From: Tateyamaria omphalii
GTDB lineage: Bacteria > Pseudomonadota > Alphaproteobacteria > Rhodobacterales > Rhodobacteraceae
DNA: 64,000 nt
Assembly: GCF_014651375.1 (NCBI RefSeq)
Contig: NZ_BMWT01000004.1
Span: 310,001-374,000 of the forward strand
Direction: 5' to 3'
Shown here: one piece after another, positions 10,091 to 18,919 of the stretch
Numbering within the stretch: the first letter of the stretch is position 1
Layout of the letters: every line of letters begins with the position of its first letter
The notes under the pieces: generated by a model
What the model saw: the letters and a program-made list of their open reading frames with translations, nothing else
What the model was told of the DNA's origin: nothing
Databases searched by the model: none
Program-made: the position numbers and the translations under genes

Positions 10091-10450
10091 TCAGCCGATC
10101 AGTTCATTGTAGGCGGCTTCGTCCATCAATCCGTCGACTTGTGACGCATCGGACGGCTTGATCTTGAAGAACCAACCCTTGCCCAGCGGATCACTGTTGG
10201 CGAGGCTTGGGTCATCCGCCAGATCAGTGTTCACTTCTGTGATTTCACCATCAACCGGGGCCATGATGTCAGACGCGGCCTTGACGCTTTCAATGACAAC
10301 GATCTCATCGTCCTTGCTGACAACTGCGCCCACCTCGGGCAATTCCACAAAGACCAGATCGCCCAGCTGTGTTGTCGCATGTTCCGTGATGCCCACGACA
10401 TACACATCCCCATCGGCTCGCAGCCATTCGTGTTCTTCCGTGTATTTCAT
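10091..10450 (-). CDS. gcvH: Glycine cleavage system H protein
   Basis: A 119-residue lipoyl carrier that shuttles the aminomethyl intermediate between P, T and L proteins. The lipoylation site is Lys57 in IESVKAASD, and the start [11 protein letters not shown] is typical. It lies between gcvT (15 bp upstream) and gcvP (14 bp downstream), in the same minus-strand operon. No gcvL (lipoamide dehydrogenase) is next to it, which is normal because that subunit is shared with 2-oxoacid dehydrogenases. Confidence 0.98.
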   Translation of the reverse strand: MKYTEEHEWLRADGDVYVVGITEHATTQLGDLVFVELPEVGAVVSKDDEIVVIESVKAASDIMAPVDGEITEVNTDLADDPSLANSDPLGKGWFFKIKPSDASQVDGLMDEAAYNELIG

Positions 10451-10465
10451 TGGTTACCCTCTCTG

Positions 10466-11590
10466 CTATCGTTTGAAGTTGGCTGCCGTGAATGGCATTT
10501 TCGCTACCGTGAGTGGTTGGCGTTTTCCGCGTAATTCACCGAAAATCGTGGTGCCCAACGCGGCGAATTCAGCGGTGATATAGCCCATGGCAACAGGTCC
10601 CCCGACCGTCGGGCCAAACCCGCCAGATGTAATGGTGCCGATCGGGTCGGTTTCGTCCTCGCTCGCAAACAGCGTGACTCCCTCGCGCATTGGTGCGCGA
10701 CCAGCGGGCAGCAACCCAACGCGCTTGCGAACGGCTCCACTACCAATCTCGGAAAGAATTATTCCTGCCCCCGGAAAACCACCCTCCCGATCTCCGCCTG
10801 TGCGTCGGACCTTCTGGATCGCCCATGTCAGACCGCCTTCAACAGGCGTTGTGTTGGCATCAATGTCATGGTCATACAGACAGAGCCCAGCTTCCAGCCG
10901 TAGTGAATCGCGAGCACCCAACCCGATGGCTTCAACATCTGGATGCTCCAGCAACGCCTTGGCGATATCTACCGCTGCAGCCGTGGGAACAGAAATCTCG
11001 TACCCGTCCTCGCCGGTGTAGCCGGACCGGGAAACCCAGACCTCAACCCCGTTTAGATCCAGCGTTGCTACATCCATAAAGCGCATCTCTGCAGCCCGTG
11101 GATCAAGCGCACCAAGCACGCCTTCTGCAGCCGGCCCTTGCAACGCGAGCAAGGCACGGTCCGTGATCTCGGTTACCGCGACATCCGGTTCAAGCGCGGC
11201 TTTCATATGCGCGATATCGGTATCCTTGCAGGCGGCATTCACAACGACAAAAACATGATCGCCGCGGTTCGCCAACATCAGGTCATCTTCAATGCCACCA
11301 TCCGCATTCGTGAAAAAGCCGTAGCGTTGGCGGTTCTTTCCCAACCCCAACACGTCAACCGGCACTAGTGACTCAAGGCCGCGTGCTGCAGCCTCATAGG
11401 TTGCCCCGCGCACAATCACTTGCCCCATATGACTGACATCAAACAGACCGGCTTTCGCTCGGGTATGCTGATGTTCTTTCATCACACCCAGTTCGTATTG
11501 CACCGGCATGTCATACCCGGCAAAGGGCACCATCTTGGCCCCGAGGGCAACGTGCAATGCGTGAAGCGGGGTCTGCTTGAGATCGGACAT
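10466..11590 (-). CDS. gcvT: Aminomethyltransferase, T protein of glycine cleavage
   Basis: A 374-residue tetrahydrofolate-dependent T protein that releases ammonia and forms methylene-THF from the aminomethyl-lipoyl H protein. Typical segments are MVPFAGYDMPVQYE near the N-terminus, AGLFDVSHMGQ, SRSGYTGEDGYEI with the folate-contacting region, and LRLEAGLCLYDHDID. It is the first gene after the riboswitch leader; AGGTGATGAGG precedes the ATG at 11590. Length is normal for the family. Confidence 0.97.
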   Translation of the reverse strand: MSDLKQTPLHALHVALGAKMVPFAGYDMPVQYELGVMKEHQHTRAKAGLFDVSHMGQVIVRGATYEAAARGLESLVPVDVLGLGKNRQRYGFFTNADGGIEDDLMLANRGDHVFVVVNAACKDTDIAHMKAALEPDVAVTEITDRALLALQGPAAEGVLGALDPRAAEMRFMDVATLDLNGVEVWVSRSGYTGEDGYEISVPTAAAVDIAKALLEHPDVEAIGLGARDSLRLEAGLCLYDHDIDANTTPVEGGLTWAIQKVRRTGGDREGGFPGAGIILSEIGSGAVRKRVGLLPAGRAPMREGVTLFASEDETDPIGTITSGGFGPTVGGPVAMGYITAEFAALGTTIFGELRGKRQPLTVAKMPFTAANFKR

Positions 11591-11636
11591 ACCTCATCAC
11601 CTTTTTCAAGCCGACAAGATTTGCGTCAAATCATGC

Positions 11637-11678
11637 GGCACCAAATCATACGCAAGACTGTGCTTGCGCGCCGGTGCC
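11637..11678 (-). promoter_or_regulatory. Candidate expression-platform hairpin of the glycine riboswitch
   Basis: Between the second aptamer and gcvT the RNA can form a nested hairpin: outer GGCACC (11678-11673) with GGUGCC (11642-11637), and inner CGCAAG with CUUGCG (11668-11663 and 11656-11651) around a CACAGU loop. It begins two bases after the closing helix of aptamer 2, so ligand binding could plausibly decide whether it forms. No long U-run follows, which points to translational or mixed control rather than a simple intrinsic terminator; that last point is inference. Confidence 0.55.
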
Positions 11679-11680
11679 TC

Positions 11681-11828
11681 CTCTGTCCGTGGTGCCTGAG
11701 ATCATTATCCCTTCGGCGGATGCCAGCAGCATCACTCTCCAGAGTCGTTTGGCCTGAGATTGGTCCTTTGGCCTGAGAGTTTCCGAGGCAGTTGCTCCTT
11801 CGGCACCAGTAAACTGGTTCTCCCAACA
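11681..11828 (-). promoter_or_regulatory. Tandem glycine riboswitch upstream of gcvT
   Basis: Both aptamers of the gcvT-type glycine riboswitch can be read on the minus strand. Aptamer 1 spans about 11828-11759: GGGAGAACC, then GCCGAAGGAGCAA, then ACUCUCAGGCCAAAGGA, closed by UUGG/CCAA. Aptamer 2 spans about 11744-11681: CUCUGGAGAG, CCGCCGAAGGG, AUCUCAGGCACC and GGACAGAGG, closed by CUCUG/CAGAG. The GCCGAAGG and CUCAGGC cores are the conserved glycine-pocket elements. The family senses glycine and turns on glycine catabolism, which matches the gcvT-gcvH-gcvP operon just downstream. The linker carries an extra copy of one core element (see the repeat at 11744-11778). Confidence 0.93.
11744..11778. 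repeat. Short direct repeat inside the glycine riboswitch
   Basis: GTCGTTTGGCCTGAGA (11744-11759) and GTCCTTTGGCCTGAGA (11763-11778) match at 15 of 16 bases, 19 bases apart. On the RNA strand this puts a second UCUCAGGCCAAA, normally a core part of aptamer 1, in the linker to aptamer 2. It looks like a small tandem duplication and makes the linker longer than in the usual tandem architecture. Confidence 0.85.
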
Positions 11829-12025
11829 TCAAGCTTTGCGAGTTTCGTATCGGAAACTCACCTTCGGTGGCAAGAAGAAAATTCCATGGAGCGATGTGTC
11901 CAAGCGCGTTGCGTCGAGGGACGTTTTGGCAGCTTCGCACTGCCGCCTCATTTGCTTGCTTACCAGCCCTTGAGATCGTGCACGACTGATGCGCATGATC
12001 ACTGGGAAACAGTGGAGAGTTGCCG

Positions 12026-12487
12026 ATGATTGTCAGGGATGGAACGCTTGATGACGTTCAGCAGATGAGTGCATTTCTTCGCGAACTGACAGCTTTGGGG
12101 AAACGACTGAGCCCTGACGACGAGGAATTCGTTCAACGATACTACATTGAAGGTGAAGACAAAATCCGATGCTCCGTGGCCGACGATGAGGGGGCCGTGT
12201 TGGGGTTTCAGTCGCTCAAGATCGCCCGTGCTGGCAATCAATGGGGCGTCGAGCCCGGGTGGGGTATCGTTGGCACACATATACGACCATCTGCTGCGCG
12301 ACGTGGCGTTGGCCGGGCCTTGTTCGAAGTCACACGAAAGGCTGCGGAAGATGCCGGGTTGGCCCATATCGACGCGAGTATCGGTGCGAACAATCCGGAA
12401 GGCTTGGCGTATTACGAAGCGATGGGATTTCGTACATACAGGACGTCAATGGACCTGATTTGCAAACGTTTCGATATCTCGCGCTGA
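12026..12487 (+). CDS. GNAT-family N-acetyltransferase
   Basis: About 153 residues with the acetyl-CoA-binding region of GNAT enzymes: IVGTHIRPSAARRGVGRALF (motif A, with the R-x-x-G-x-G/A pyrophosphate loop written here as RRGVGRA) and the C-terminal NNPEGLAYYEAMGF (motif B). The ATG at 12026 (MIVRDGT) is preferred to the upstream TTG at 12020; GGAGAG lies just before it. The acceptor could be an amino acid, polyamine or drug; nothing in the context fixes it. It is divergent from the gcv leader and convergent with the phosphomannomutase gene. Confidence 0.85.
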   Translation: MIVRDGTLDDVQQMSAFLRELTALGKRLSPDDEEFVQRYYIEGEDKIRCSVADDEGAVLGFQSLKIARAGNQWGVEPGWGIVGTHIRPSAARRGVGRALFEVTRKAAEDAGLAHIDASIGANNPEGLAYYEAMGFRTYRTSMDLICKRFDISR

Positions 12488-12658
12488 CGGCACATTGGCC
12501 GCTTCAAGGTTTTCTTGTCGCCCTGGTCCAAATCTGTATGAACTAAAGTAGTGAGCGCATTGCAGGCCAAAAGACGATTTTGCTGAGCGAGCTACAAACT
12601 CAATTGCAGCTCGTTCCCAGTTCGCCAATACTGCCAAAGGTCGTCGTCGGCGCGGTCT

Positions 12659-14155
12659 TCAAAAGGTCTGATCGTATTCCCCGACGGTCTCTTCGGTCCG
12701 GATGACCGCATCGATGTCTGCAAAAATCGCGCGCAGTTCGTCTTCGCTTTCCGGGCTTTCACAGACGACGACCAGGTTCGGTGTGTTGGACGAGGCACGG
12801 ACAAGGCCCCATCCCCCATTGTCCAGAATAACGCGCGCGCCATTGACCGTTACCACCTCTTTGATCGCACGGCCGGCAATAGGTTCGTTTGCGTTCGCTT
12901 TGGCTGTCAGCTTGGCCACAATACGGTCGAGCGTGTCATATTTTTCGGTGTCAGAGCAGTAGGGCGACATTGTGGGGGTCGAATGCGTTTTGGGCAAGGC
13001 TTTGCGCAGGTCAGACATCTTCATGTCGGGGTTGCGATCCATCAGTTTACAGATTTCGACAGCGACCCGCATCCCGCAGTCATAGCCGCGCCCTACAGGT
13101 TCGGCGAGAAAGTAGTGGCCTGACTTTTCAAATCCGGCGAGTGCTCCAATTTCCTTGACCCGGCGCTTCATGTGGCTGTGTCCGGTTTTCCAGTAGTCGG
13201 CCGTTACGCCGTTTGCTTGGAGTTCAGGGTCCGAAGCAAAGAGGCCCGTGGATTTCACATCGGCGACGAAGGTGGCGTTAGGGTAGAGTTTGGACAAATC
13301 TCGCGCCATGATGACGCCGACCTTGTCGGCAAAGATTTCTTCGCCTTCATCGTCCACTACGCCGCAGCGGTCGCCATCGCCGTCAAAACCAAGCGCGAGG
13401 TCTGCACCAGACGCCTTTACACTGCCCGCCATGTCATGGAGCATCTCCATGGCTTCGGGGTTCGGGTTGTAGTTGGGGAAGGTGTAGTCAAGCTCAGTAT
13501 GGCTTTCGACGACTTCTACTCCGATGCGACGGAAGAGTTCGGGCGCAAAGGCCGCTGCTGTGCCGTTACCCGTGGCACACACGACCTTGAGCGGGCGCGT
13601 CATCTTGAAGTCGCCAACCAGATCCTGAAGGTATGCCTCTTGCACACCATCCACGAATTCGTAGCCGCCGCCGGGGCGTGCTTCGCCATCTCCGTTCAGC
13701 ACTATGTCGCGCAGTTCCGACATCTCGTCCGGGCCGTGAGTGAGGGGGCGGTCAAAGCCCATTTTGACACCGGTCCAACCATTGGGATTGTGCGAGGCTG
13801 TGACCATCGCTACCGCTGGCACATCAAGATGGAACTGGCTGAAATAGGCCATAGGGGACAGGGCAGGGCCAATGTCCTTGACCTGTATGCCCGCTTGCAT
13901 CAGTCCGACAATCAGCGCGTTCTTGATGCTGAGCGAATAGTCGCGATAATCGTTGCCCACGGCAATCACAGGATCAATGCCACGTCGCTGCATTTGTGTG
14001 CCAAGGCCAAGACCCAATGCCGTCATTCCTGGCAGGTTGATCTCGTCCGGGTACTTCCAGCGCGCGTCATATTCCCGAAAGCCTGTTGGCTTGATCATCG
14101 GATCACGCAGGAATTCCCATGTGTTTGGGGTCACAGTGGCAGCAGGTTTGGTCAT
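12659..14155 (-). CDS. Phosphomannomutase/phosphoglucomutase
   Basis: A 498-residue alpha-D-phosphohexomutase interconverting hexose 6- and 1-phosphates. The catalytic phosphoserine lies in TASHNPNGWTGVKM, the magnesium loop is GFDGDGDRCG, and the C-terminal phosphate-binding loop is RASSNTPNLVV. It is 15 bp downstream of kdsA and closes the capsule operon kpsT-kpsE-kdsA-pmm, so its likely job is supplying mannose-1-P or glucose-1-P for surface polysaccharide. ManB/AlgC-type naming would be reasonable, but the preferred sugar is unknown. Confidence 0.92.
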   Translation of the reverse strand: MTKPAATVTPNTWEFLRDPMIKPTGFREYDARWKYPDEINLPGMTALGLGLGTQMQRRGIDPVIAVGNDYRDYSLSIKNALIVGLMQAGIQVKDIGPALSPMAYFSQFHLDVPAVAMVTASHNPNGWTGVKMGFDRPLTHGPDEMSELRDIVLNGDGEARPGGGYEFVDGVQEAYLQDLVGDFKMTRPLKVVCATGNGTAAAFAPELFRRIGVEVVESHTELDYTFPNYNPNPEAMEMLHDMAGSVKASGADLALGFDGDGDRCGVVDDEGEEIFADKVGVIMARDLSKLYPNATFVADVKSTGLFASDPELQANGVTADYWKTGHSHMKRRVKEIGALAGFEKSGHYFLAEPVGRGYDCGMRVAVEICKLMDRNPDMKMSDLRKALPKTHSTPTMSPYCSDTEKYDTLDRIVAKLTAKANANEPIAGRAIKEVVTVNGARVILDNGGWGLVRASSNTPNLVVVCESPESEDELRAIFADIDAVIRTEETVGEYDQTF

Positions 14156-14170
14156 GGGAGAACTCTTTGA

Positions 14171-15004
14171 TTAAAACGTCATTGGGTGCGCTTTGGCGAG
14201 CGCGTCAAATTGCATAAGCGTATCGACCAGGGCGGGCATCTGGTCGAGATAGATCATATTGGGACCGTCTGACGGGGCGGTGTCAGGATCGGGGTGTGTT
14301 TCGATGAATACCGCGCCAACCCCAATTGCCACGGCCGCGCGGGCCATGACCGGCGCAAATTCGCGCTGCCCGCCCGATGATCCGCCTTTACCTCCGGGTT
14401 GCTGGACCGAATGCGTGGCATCCATCACAACGGGGTACCCGGTTTGCGCCATTTGCGGCAGCGACCGCATATCCGCCACGAGTGTATTGTAGCCAAAGGA
14501 TGTGCCCCGTTCGGTCAAAAGAATGCGGGAATTGCCCGTGCTTTCGACTTTGGCGACGATGTTGCCCATTTCCCAAGGGGCCAAGAATTGGCCCTTCTTG
14601 ATGTTCACCACGGCACCCGTTTCACCTGTTGCCAGCAACATGTCGGTTTGGCGACACAGGAAAGCAGGGATTTGCAAGATGTCGGCCACTTCTGCCACAG
14701 GTGCGCATTGGGCTTCGGTGTGGACGTCTGTCAGGACCGGAACGTCAATCGCATCCTTGACCGATTGCAGGGCCTTAAGGCCTTGATCAAAACCCAGCCC
14801 ACGGCCACCCTTGAGTGATGTGCGGTTGGCCTTGTCGTAGCTCGCTTTGAAGACGTATTGCGCACCCGCGGCTTCGCAAACTTCCTTCATTCGCCCAGCC
14901 ACTTCTTGGCCGAGGTCAGCGCTTTCCAAGGCGCAAGGTCCTGCGATCACCGTTAAGGGGCGGTCATTGCCGATCGTGAGGCCGGCGACTTCAACATGTT
15001 TCAT
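14171..15004 (-). CDS. kdsA: 3-deoxy-8-phosphooctulonate (KDO-8-P) synthase
   Basis: Condenses phosphoenolpyruvate with arabinose-5-P to give KDO-8-P, the precursor of KDO in LPS and in KDO-linked capsules. At 277 residues it is full length. The N-terminal metal site reads VIAGPCALES with Cys24, the residue that marks the metal-dependent class of KdsA (E. coli-type metal-independent enzymes have Asn). KANRTS and the substrate loops (GTSFGYNTLV, MDATHSVQQPGG) are present. It sits between kpsE and a phosphohexomutase; a kdsA inside a Kps operon suggests extra KDO for the poly-KDO linker of the exported polysaccharide. Confidence 0.96.
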   Translation of the reverse strand: MKHVEVAGLTIGNDRPLTVIAGPCALESADLGQEVAGRMKEVCEAAGAQYVFKASYDKANRTSLKGGRGLGFDQGLKALQSVKDAIDVPVLTDVHTEAQCAPVAEVADILQIPAFLCRQTDMLLATGETGAVVNIKKGQFLAPWEMGNIVAKVESTGNSRILLTERGTSFGYNTLVADMRSLPQMAQTGYPVVMDATHSVQQPGGKGGSSGGQREFAPVMARAAVAIGVGAVFIETHPDPDTAPSDGPNMIYLDQMPALVDTLMQFDALAKAHPMTF

Positions 15005-15018
15005 AATGGGTTCGGCCC

Positions 15019-16683
15019 CTAACTTGTCACCTGTTCTCGAAGGATCGACGCTGTAAGCGAGATCATCAGGTAGATGCCTGCAAAGACCAGAAATGCCAAG
15101 ATCGTGTTTTCGAATGCGCGGGGATATGTCGGTTCTTCCGGCGCGATGGGGTCTACGGCGACGGTCAGATACCGCACCTGTCGGGTGGCTTCCACGCGGG
15201 CCTGTTCCATCTGTTGCAGTGCCGATTGCAGCATCATGTCGCGCGCCGCAAGATCGGCCTGAGCGATCTGAATATTGGCAGCGAGTTCGGCCAGCGAATT
15301 CTCACCTTGGGACACGTCGGTCATCTTGTTGTTCAGAAGGACCAGTTGATCTTTGTAGATCTGCAGTGTTCCGCGGGCGCCATCAACGCGCGATTGGTTC
15401 GGTCGCGCATTGTTCAGCAGGCTGGCCAGCTCGATTTCTTTTTCGATAATCTGGGTTTCCAGCTGGCCGATTTGCGTGCGCAGCGAGGCGATAACACCTT
15501 CGGGATCAAGGGTCGAACCTTGAATTTGCAGTCGGACGAGGTTTTCCTGCGCCGCACGGCGTTCTGTTTCCGCGCGCTCGAATCCTTGGCGGGCATCGCG
15601 CATCTGATCGTCGCGTTTTTGGGCGGACAGGTTGTTCACACGTTGTTCGGCGTAGTTGATCAATTGTCTGGAGAAATCAGCTGACGCTTGAGGGTCGGCG
15701 GCAGCCACTTCCATGCGGATCATGCCCTCGGTCGGATCGTACCCGATTTTGACGTTTTTCTTGTAGGTTTTGTATGCTTCTTCGTTTGTCGGATTGTCGC
15801 TGAGCCGCTGGATCGGGTCGATCCAGTCTTGGGTGAAGTGAGATTTGAACCCGACGTCGCGATCCAACCGCAGCATCGCATCCTTGGATTGCAGAAAACC
15901 CTGCACGGCAATGCTGTCACTGTTGGTTGCGAACTGCGTGGGCAGCAACCCACCAAGCGGACCTGCGCCGCCAGACCCTTCATTCTGAATGATGAGGAAT
16001 TCGGATTTGGTTGCGTACATTGGCGTCGCGATGGCGTAGAAGTAGTACCCGGCCAGGAAGGTCGGCAGAAGCACGAAAAACGCGAGCCTCACCAGCAGGA
16101 GGCCCATCTTTCTGCGGCGGCGCCGCGCGATGTCGCGCTGAATGTTCTGGATTTCCTGCGATCGCCGGTCTGCCGGGCTGAGTTCTGTCGACGGCAATTG
16201 CTGCTTCACAGGTATGGTCTGAGGCAGTTGGGCGCGTCCGGCCCCGCCGGCACTTGCAGGCAGGCTTGCGAAGGCATCCGGCGCGCCGCCTTCATGTGGT
16301 TCAGCCCCTGCCTGAGGCACGACAAGCTCCAGCACTTTTGCGCGCTGGAACGGATCAATGCCTTTGGCTCGCAAAAGACGAACAGCATCGAAATCCGATG
16401 TAGGGGCCAACCCATGCTTTTGAGCCACCCGACGCGCCATACGCAATTGTCGGCCGGTCAGCCCCTCTTTGCGTATTTCATCGATGGTGCTTTCGCTTTG
16501 CACCTGTTGGCTCGAAGCGACTTCGCCACTTTGAGGGGCAGGATTTTGTTTCTGATCTTGCGATATGGTTTCGGGTTTGGGCTCTTCGGCTGAGCTGTCG
16601 CGGTCGGACTCGGACGTCGCACTGCCAAGTGCGGGCGCAGCACGTTTGATCCGGAACTTCCTAGCTTTGGGTTTCGTAGTCAT
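15019..16683 (-). CDS. kpsE: KpsE/BexC-like capsule polysaccharide export inner-membrane protein
   Basis: A periplasmic-adaptor (polysaccharide co-polymerase type) protein of ABC-dependent capsule export. From the ATG at 16683 (MTTKPKARKF) it has about 554 residues. One membrane helix lies near the middle (LLLVRLAFFVLLPTFLAGYYF), then a long periplasmic part rich in Gln/Glu/Ala heptads that should be coiled coil, and a second helix at the extreme C-terminus (ILAFLVFAGIYLMISL). KpsE of E. coli is about 380 residues; the extra length here is a 180-residue cytoplasmic N-terminal region containing an Arg-rich segment GLTGRQLRMARRVAQKHG. The start overlaps the kpsT end by 23 bases. Confidence 0.88.
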   Translation of the reverse strand: MTTKPKARKFRIKRAAPALGSATSESDRDSSAEEPKPETISQDQKQNPAPQSGEVASSQQVQSESTIDEIRKEGLTGRQLRMARRVAQKHGLAPTSDFDAVRLLRAKGIDPFQRAKVLELVVPQAGAEPHEGGAPDAFASLPASAGGAGRAQLPQTIPVKQQLPSTELSPADRRSQEIQNIQRDIARRRRRKMGLLLVRLAFFVLLPTFLAGYYFYAIATPMYATKSEFLIIQNEGSGGAGPLGGLLPTQFATNSDSIAVQGFLQSKDAMLRLDRDVGFKSHFTQDWIDPIQRLSDNPTNEEAYKTYKKNVKIGYDPTEGMIRMEVAAADPQASADFSRQLINYAEQRVNNLSAQKRDDQMRDARQGFERAETERRAAQENLVRLQIQGSTLDPEGVIASLRTQIGQLETQIIEKEIELASLLNNARPNQSRVDGARGTLQIYKDQLVLLNNKMTDVSQGENSLAELAANIQIAQADLAARDMMLQSALQQMEQARVEATRQVRYLTVAVDPIAPEEPTYPRAFENTILAFLVFAGIYLMISLTASILREQVTS

Positions 16684-17320
16684 AAAGCCGTTTTGCCTCT
16701 TCCAACGTGTCAAACATATGCAGTTTGCCATTCAGCAAAACCGCCGCGGAACGCGCGAATTTCTCAAGCGTCTGCGCCTGATGCGACACGATGATAATTG
16801 TTGTAGTGCGCAGCCGTTCCTGCAGCACGTCGCCTGCCTTGCGGTTGAATTCAACATCTGTTGACGATGGCATGCCTTCGTCAATCAAATAGATGTCAAA
16901 TTCGAGGGCCAGCATAAGCGCGAAGGAAAAACGCGCTCGCATGCCCGATGAATAGGTGCCTAAAGGTTGATCAAAGTATTCACCAAGATTGCAGAGCCAG
17001 CGACAGAAGCTTTCCACATAGTCGGGGTCCAGACCGTACAATCGCGCAATGTAACGTGAGTTCTCATGCGCGGATATCTTGGGCAAGACACCGCCCATGA
17101 ACCCAAGCGGAAAAGAAATGTTGCAACTGCGGCGGATCTCACCTTCATCAGGCTTTTCAAGCCCGGCCATCATGTTGATCAGGGTTGTCTTACCGGTCCC
17201 ATTCGGAGCCAGTATGCCAAACGAATTGCCCAATTCCACTTTGAAGGACGCACGGTCAAGGATCACCTTGCGCTGTGTGCCCGTCCAAAAGGACTTGGAT
17301 ACATTTTCGAATTCCAGCAT
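16661..17320 (-). CDS. kpsT: KpsT-like capsule polysaccharide ABC transporter ATPase
   Basis: A 219-residue nucleotide-binding protein of the Kps/Bex/Ctr type that energises capsule export. Walker A reads GILAPNGTGKTTL, the signature loop is YSSGMRARFSFALML, Walker B is FDIYLIDEGMPS, and the switch His is in IIIVSHQAQT. It heads the operon kpsT-kpsE-kdsA-phosphomannomutase. The partner permease kpsM is not found beside it in this window, so it must be elsewhere or in a neighbouring region. Confidence 0.92.
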   Translation of the reverse strand: MLEFENVSKSFWTGTQRKVILDRASFKVELGNSFGILAPNGTGKTTLINMMAGLEKPDEGEIRRSCNISFPLGFMGGVLPKISAHENSRYIARLYGLDPDYVESFCRWLCNLGEYFDQPLGTYSSGMRARFSFALMLALEFDIYLIDEGMPSSTDVEFNRKAGDVLQERLRTTTIIIVSHQAQTLEKFARSAAVLLNGKLHMFDTLEEAKRLYDYETQS

Positions 17321-17549
17321 CCCCGTTGCTCCGCGGTGTCTGCTTTGCCCTACGTGTTCGAGCGAATGGCAATTCCCCCCTTAGCAGAGGTGTCTTAACG
17401 ATCTAACCATCGACTTGGGCAATATTATGTCCGCTATCCTGTCAAATGTATAGGTTACGAGGGTAATTGTTGCGGAGCAAAAGACAGTTCAACCTCTCTG
17501 CCACGGGGATGTGACACGGTTGTGATGATCTCCGTCGGCAGAATTGCTT

Positions 17550-18590
17550 CTAAGTCGATGCCACCAATTGCCATGCAACACCCGCAAACACAGACCCAGC
17601 CAGTGCAAAACCGAGGTAGGCCGCAAATACACGGGGTTTAACTAACGCCCACACAGCAAGTGCGGCAGGGATAGAACTTACTCCACCAGCGATCATGAAT
17701 GACATCGCTGCTCCCGGAGCCATGCCTTGGTCCAGCAGATCTCCGATCAGCGGAGCAGCTGCGTAACCGTTCAGGTAGGCGGGCATGCCCACGACTGAGC
17801 CCAGCAAAATGGTTCCTATCCCGCCGCCGCCAAGAACATTGGCGATGAAGTCGGCAGGCATGTAATACACCATCAGCGCTTCGATGACGTATGCGAGCGT
17901 GAGCCACTTCAACAGGAAAATCCCGTTGTTCAAACCCGCGTGACGGAAGATTTGCACGCGCTCTTCTACATGCCAGAATTTCCATACCGGGGTTGCCGAA
18001 AAGGGGGCTTTCACTCCACAGCAACCTCCGACAGCCGGTTTTGAACGAAGAGGGTCGGTGAAAAGTGGTGTGCGCGATAACAGTTGGGTCCCAAACCCAC
18101 CGAATAGCCCCAGCGCTACGGCAGCAAGGGTTTTGGCGATTGCAAACTCCAGTGTGATGGCCCCGGTCGTGATCGCGAACATGGCGGGATCCATCAGAGG
18201 TGACGCAAGCCAGAAGGCCATAACTGCACCAAGCGGCGCGCCAACGGCCAGCAGTGCGGCAATGAACGGTATAACCTCGCATGAACAGAACGGTGACAAC
18301 CCTCCAAGCAAGGCCGCCATGACGATCATGCGGGTGGGGTTGCCTTCGAACGCGCGGGCCAGCAGGTTTTCGGCACCAGTCGCCTTGAGGTAGGCAATTG
18401 CAAATACTGCAAAGCCAATGAAGGGCAGAGTGCCCGCAAGCGCTCGTGCCGCAAATCCGATCACGTCATCGACGCGGTAAGGATCGACGATAGCCACAAA
18501 CAAAACAATGAGTGCAGCGGCCATCCAAACACGGTCGATACTCGACCACCGGCTGGCGGCGGATCTGGAAGAGGACGTGGTGTCAGCCAT
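17550..18590 (-). CDS. ArsP/DUF318-type permease
   Basis: About 346 residues, eight or more membrane spans, of the SO_0444/ArsP (UPF0718) permease family. The motif GGLSPFCSCEVIPFIAALLAVG is the family cysteine motif (FCSC-x-V/I-P), and GGCCGVK in the central loop adds a thiol pair, as expected for a metal(loid)-handling pump. I start at the ATG at 18590, which overlaps the arsR end by 8 bases; the longer frame would lie inside arsR. ArsR-permease pairing suggests metal(loid)-inducible efflux, for example organoarsenical or a soft metal, but the ligand is not proven. Confidence 0.85.
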   Translation of the reverse strand: MADTTSSSRSAASRWSSIDRVWMAAALIVLFVAIVDPYRVDDVIGFAARALAGTLPFIGFAVFAIAYLKATGAENLLARAFEGNPTRMIVMAALLGGLSPFCSCEVIPFIAALLAVGAPLGAVMAFWLASPLMDPAMFAITTGAITLEFAIAKTLAAVALGLFGGFGTQLLSRTPLFTDPLRSKPAVGGCCGVKAPFSATPVWKFWHVEERVQIFRHAGLNNGIFLLKWLTLAYVIEALMVYYMPADFIANVLGGGGIGTILLGSVVGMPAYLNGYAAAPLIGDLLDQGMAPGAAMSFMIAGGVSSIPAALAVWALVKPRVFAAYLGFALAGSVFAGVAWQLVAST

Positions 18591-18915
18591 TTCTGCTGTC
18601 CTTTTCGGCACTGTCTGCGCAGCATTCAGTGAGCAGGAAGTTCGACAGGCCCTGCAGCTCATCAAATGCGACTGCGGCGCAGATAATTGAACGACCTTGT
18701 CGTGCTTGGGTCACCAGACCAGCACTGGCGAGGATTTTGACATGGTGAGTCAGGGTCGAGCCCATAACACCGGTACGATCACCCAGTACGCCGATGCTCA
18801 AGCCGTCAGGCCCGGCCCGCACGAGTGTTCGCAAAACTGACAGACGCTGTTCAGAACCCAGAGCAGCAAACGCAGCAGCAGCGCGGGTCAGGTCAAGCTC
18901 AGGGACGTGATTCAT
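18583..18915 (-). CDS. ArsR-family metalloregulator
   Basis: A winged-helix repressor of about 110 residues with the ArsR fold: FAALGSEQRLSVLRTLVRAG, then the recognition helix in GSTLTHHVKILASAGLV and the wing RQGRSIICA. Potential thiols lie in the C-terminus (LTECCADS) rather than in the alpha-3 ELCVC box of classical ArsR, so a C-terminal metal site of another ArsR subclass is likely. The ATG at 18915 is chosen because AGGA lies eight bases before it, while the ATG at 18921 falls inside the operator. It probably represses itself and the permease. Confidence 0.87.
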   Translation of the reverse strand: MNHVPELDLTRAAAAFAALGSEQRLSVLRTLVRAGPDGLSIGVLGDRTGVMGSTLTHHVKILASAGLVTQARQGRSIICAAVAFDELQGLSNFLLTECCADSAEKDSRNG

Positions 18916-18919
18916 TTTC

